Shown piece by piece: positions 32,682 through 34,143 of a DNA stretch of 34,143 nt. The stretch's first letter is position 1. Each line of letters opens with the position of its first letter. The stretch is from Lachnospiraceae bacterium (GTDB lineage Bacteria; Bacillota; Clostridia; Lachnospirales; Lachnospiraceae). Location of the stretch: the NCBI GenBank assembly GCA_030523275.1, contig JAUNIX010000032.1, positions 1 through 34,143 of the forward strand, written 5' to 3'. Both the position numbers and the translations under genes were made by a program. The notes under the pieces were generated by a model. The model saw nothing but the letters and a program-made list of their open reading frames with translations, did not search any database and was not told the DNA's origin.

Positions 32682-33452
32682 TCACACCTCAATATCCACA
32701 ATTTTATCTGCGAGTTTTCCTGCTATCACCATTGTCACTAAACTCACTAACATACAAACTCTCCCTGCCAGTGTCTCATACATAATTTCCAAATACGTGG
32801 AGTTAAAAATTCGCAGATAACAAATTAAAAATATAGGAATCATTTTCATAATATTTTTCTCAAAAACTCTACCCGCTAATATGGTCACAATTTCTTCTTC
32901 AACCTGGTTTTTTCGATGAATAGTGTCAATTGTCCTCTCTAAAACTTGAATCAAATTCCCCCCTTTTCTCTTTGCAGTCCGCAAAATAAAAGCAAATTGA
33001 ATGAAATCCTCATTCTCCTGTTTTCTGGCAAATTCTTCAAAGACATCCTCTAATGGTTGATTCATCTGCAGTTTCCGCTCCATAATATCTAATTCTGGTA
33101 TTAGGACACTATTTTCTTTTGAATACATCATATGTAGTTCTTTTTTTACTTTTGAAATACTCTGCTCAAACGAATATCCTGCTGTCAAACAATTCATCAA
33201 TGATTGAAAAAACTCCTTAGATTCCTGTTTCACTCTCTTTTTTCTCTTTTCCTGTTGTTTTCTTTTTTGAGTTTGATACCATAAAAAAAGATATGGTGAT
33301 AAAATGACTGCTGCTATTAGATGATTAAAAAAGACAATTGCAACTCCAACAATGACCAGTACGCCAGAGCCGATGATCAGAACATTTTCTTTTGTAATAA
33401 AATGTGATAAATCAGGAAACTTCTTTTTTCCATTTCGATAATAATACTTCAT
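32682..33452 (-). CDS. TadB-like inner-membrane platform protein
   Basis: 256 aa, with two N-terminal membrane segments (ENVLIIGSGVLVIVGVAIVF, then LIAAVILSPYLFLWY), a T2SSF domain (FFQSLMNCLTAGYSFEQSI, then FILRTAKRKGGNLIQVLERT) and C-terminal hydrophobic segments (IFLICYLRIF and VCMLVSLVTMVIAGKLA). The GGNL motif is typical of TadB. It overlaps the CpaF stub by 41 bp and the TadC-like gene by a few bases, a normal Tad order. Confidence 0.8.
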   Translation of the reverse strand: MKYYYRNGKKKFPDLSHFITKENVLIIGSGVLVIVGVAIVFFNHLIAAVILSPYLFLWYQTQKRKQQEKRKKRVKQESKEFFQSLMNCLTAGYSFEQSISKVKKELHMMYSKENSVLIPELDIMERKLQMNQPLEDVFEEFARKQENEDFIQFAFILRTAKRKGGNLIQVLERTIDTIHRKNQVEEEIVTILAGRVFEKNIMKMIPIFLICYLRIFNSTYLEIMYETLAGRVCMLVSLVTMVIAGKLADKIVDIEV

Positions 33453-33828
33453 AATCTCCCATAAGGCCCCTCTCCTTCAATTTATTAGTATCCAACACTG
33501 TATTTTCTCGAATAAAAGTACCAACAATTTTTCCATTTACTTCTTTTTGTTCCTTAAATTTATACAAAGTACGAAGCATAATTTCGCCATCTTTTATTCC
33601 TGTGACTTCCGAAATCTCTACAATCTTTCTTGATCTATCTCTGAGCCTTGAAATGTGAATCATCAAATCAAATGCAGATGCAATTTGCCCACGAATCGCA
33701 TGAATCGGTAAATCAATTCCCATCAATACCATCGTTTCCAGTCGCAATAACATATCCTTATTACTATTTCCATGTCCAGTGGAAAATGATCCATCATGGC
33801 CTGTATTACGTGCCTTTATATGGACTCC
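33412..33828 (-). pseudogene. C-terminal stub of CpaF/TadA secretion ATPase
   Basis: The frame from 33828 reads RNTGHDGSFSTGHGNSNKDM, then LLRLETMVLMGIDLPIHAIR, then ISEVTGIKDGEIMLRTLYKF. These are the His-box and C-terminal domain of CpaF. The Walker A and B regions and the whole N-terminal domain (some 300 residues) are missing. Upstream of the stub is a stop (33829-33831) and about 80 bp without CpaF similarity. So the ATPase is deleted and the locus is a relic. Confidence 0.75.
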
Positions 33829-33912
33829 CTATGCTCCCATCATGCATAAATACAATATCTGTACATAATACACAATGTATATAACGTTATTATCTTGCCA
33901 TTTCGTAGCTAC

Positions 33913-33942
33913 AAAAAAAAAGAGAGCCTTTCACAGCCCTCT
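33913..33942 (-). terminator. Rho-independent terminator of the rightmost gene
   Basis: On the minus strand AGAGGGC pairs with GGCTCTCT (one G-T pair), followed by eight T. It sits about 16 bp past the stop of the partial gene at 33958 and separates it from the Tad relic. Confidence 0.7.
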
Positions 33943-33957
33943 TTCATATTGACTTTC

Positions 33958-34143
33958 TCATTCATTTGTCATACTCAACAGTTTTTCAACCAATGTCTCT
34001 AAACTTTTTCCCAAAAATGGGACAAAGTCTGGTATTGCACCAAATGTCATCCCAATTATTATCATTCGACCACATTCCCTTGCAGTTTCCAATGCAAATC
34101 CATAACTCAAAACACCTGTCAAAATAAATATAATTGATAAAAA
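33958..34143 (-). CDS. C-terminal part of an unrecognised membrane protein (runs off the window)
   Basis: The frame is open from the window edge to a TGA at 33958. It reads a hydrophobic SIIFILTGVLSYGFALETAR, then CGRMIIIGMTFGAIPDFVPF, then GKSLETLVEKLLSMTNE. The first part is a likely membrane segment. A terminator follows. I cannot name the family from this piece. Confidence 0.6.
   Translation of the reverse strand, partial: FLSIIFILTGVLSYGFALETARECGRMIIIGMTFGAIPDFVPFLGKSLETLVEKLLSMTNE

Overview
The window is AT-rich DNA from a low-GC Firmicute. The gene set fits a gut Clostridia/Lachnospiraceae-type host: a Tn1549/CTn (CD1107-CD1115)-type conjugation module, a Tad/Flp pilus locus of the Clostridia type, and strong AGGAGG ribosome binding sites. 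Assignments come from reading motifs and gene order by eye; no database search was possible.

Layout. (1) 1-1650: an XRE regulator (minus) and a nucleoside-phosphorylase-like gene (plus) that seems to have lost its 5' end. (2) 1660-3727: two overlapping minus-strand genes, an unrecognised 421-aa protein and a winged-helix/zinc-ribbon/TIR-like protein (PF10137 type). They have their own promoter and look like an undescribed two-gene antiphage or abortive-infection system. (3) 3842-8807: a translationally coupled cassette of three tyrosine recombinases plus a small Tn554 TnpC-like coiled-coil protein. The defence pair sits where Tn554-family elements carry cargo. (4) 8808-9010: a divergent promoter region with an iteron-like TATGTTTTTAT array at about 22-bp spacing, then an XRE gene. 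(5) 9749-11200: a lone unknown gene between two diverged direct repeats. (6) 11201-15700: control and accessory region of the conjugative element, with a sigma-like factor, small zinc-ribbon proteins, a shrunken LexA-like protein, a divergent self-cleaving S24 repressor, a ribbon-helix-helix protein with its operators, and a two-TM protein. (7) 15766-31132: the transfer module, all minus strand. In transcription order it is AbrB, ssb, DUF5688, PcfB/DUF3801, VirD4, Maff2, VirB6-like, PrgI, VirB4, NlpC/P60 hydrolase, DUF4315, CD1107-like DUF4366, a 45-aa ORF, RadC, a small protein, MobC-like and the MOB_P relaxase, with a possible oriT just after the relaxase. (8) 31202-34143: a broken Tad locus (Flp pilin cut after its hydrophobic core, TadC, TadB, C-terminal stub of CpaF) and the end of an unrelated gene.

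How it works together. AbrB and/or the S24 repressor probably keep the element quiet. On derepression the minus-strand operon makes the relaxosome (MobC-like and relaxase), coupling protein (VirD4 with PcfB), ATPase (VirB4), membrane channel (VirB6-like, PrgI, Maff2) and cell-wall hydrolase (NlpC/P60). SSB and RadC may protect or process the incoming strand. The Flp pilin is interrupted at about 31250, which suggests that is the right-hand boundary of the element. The left boundary is not resolved. The recombinase cassette with its defence cargo could be a nested Tn554-like transposon or the element's own integration machinery.
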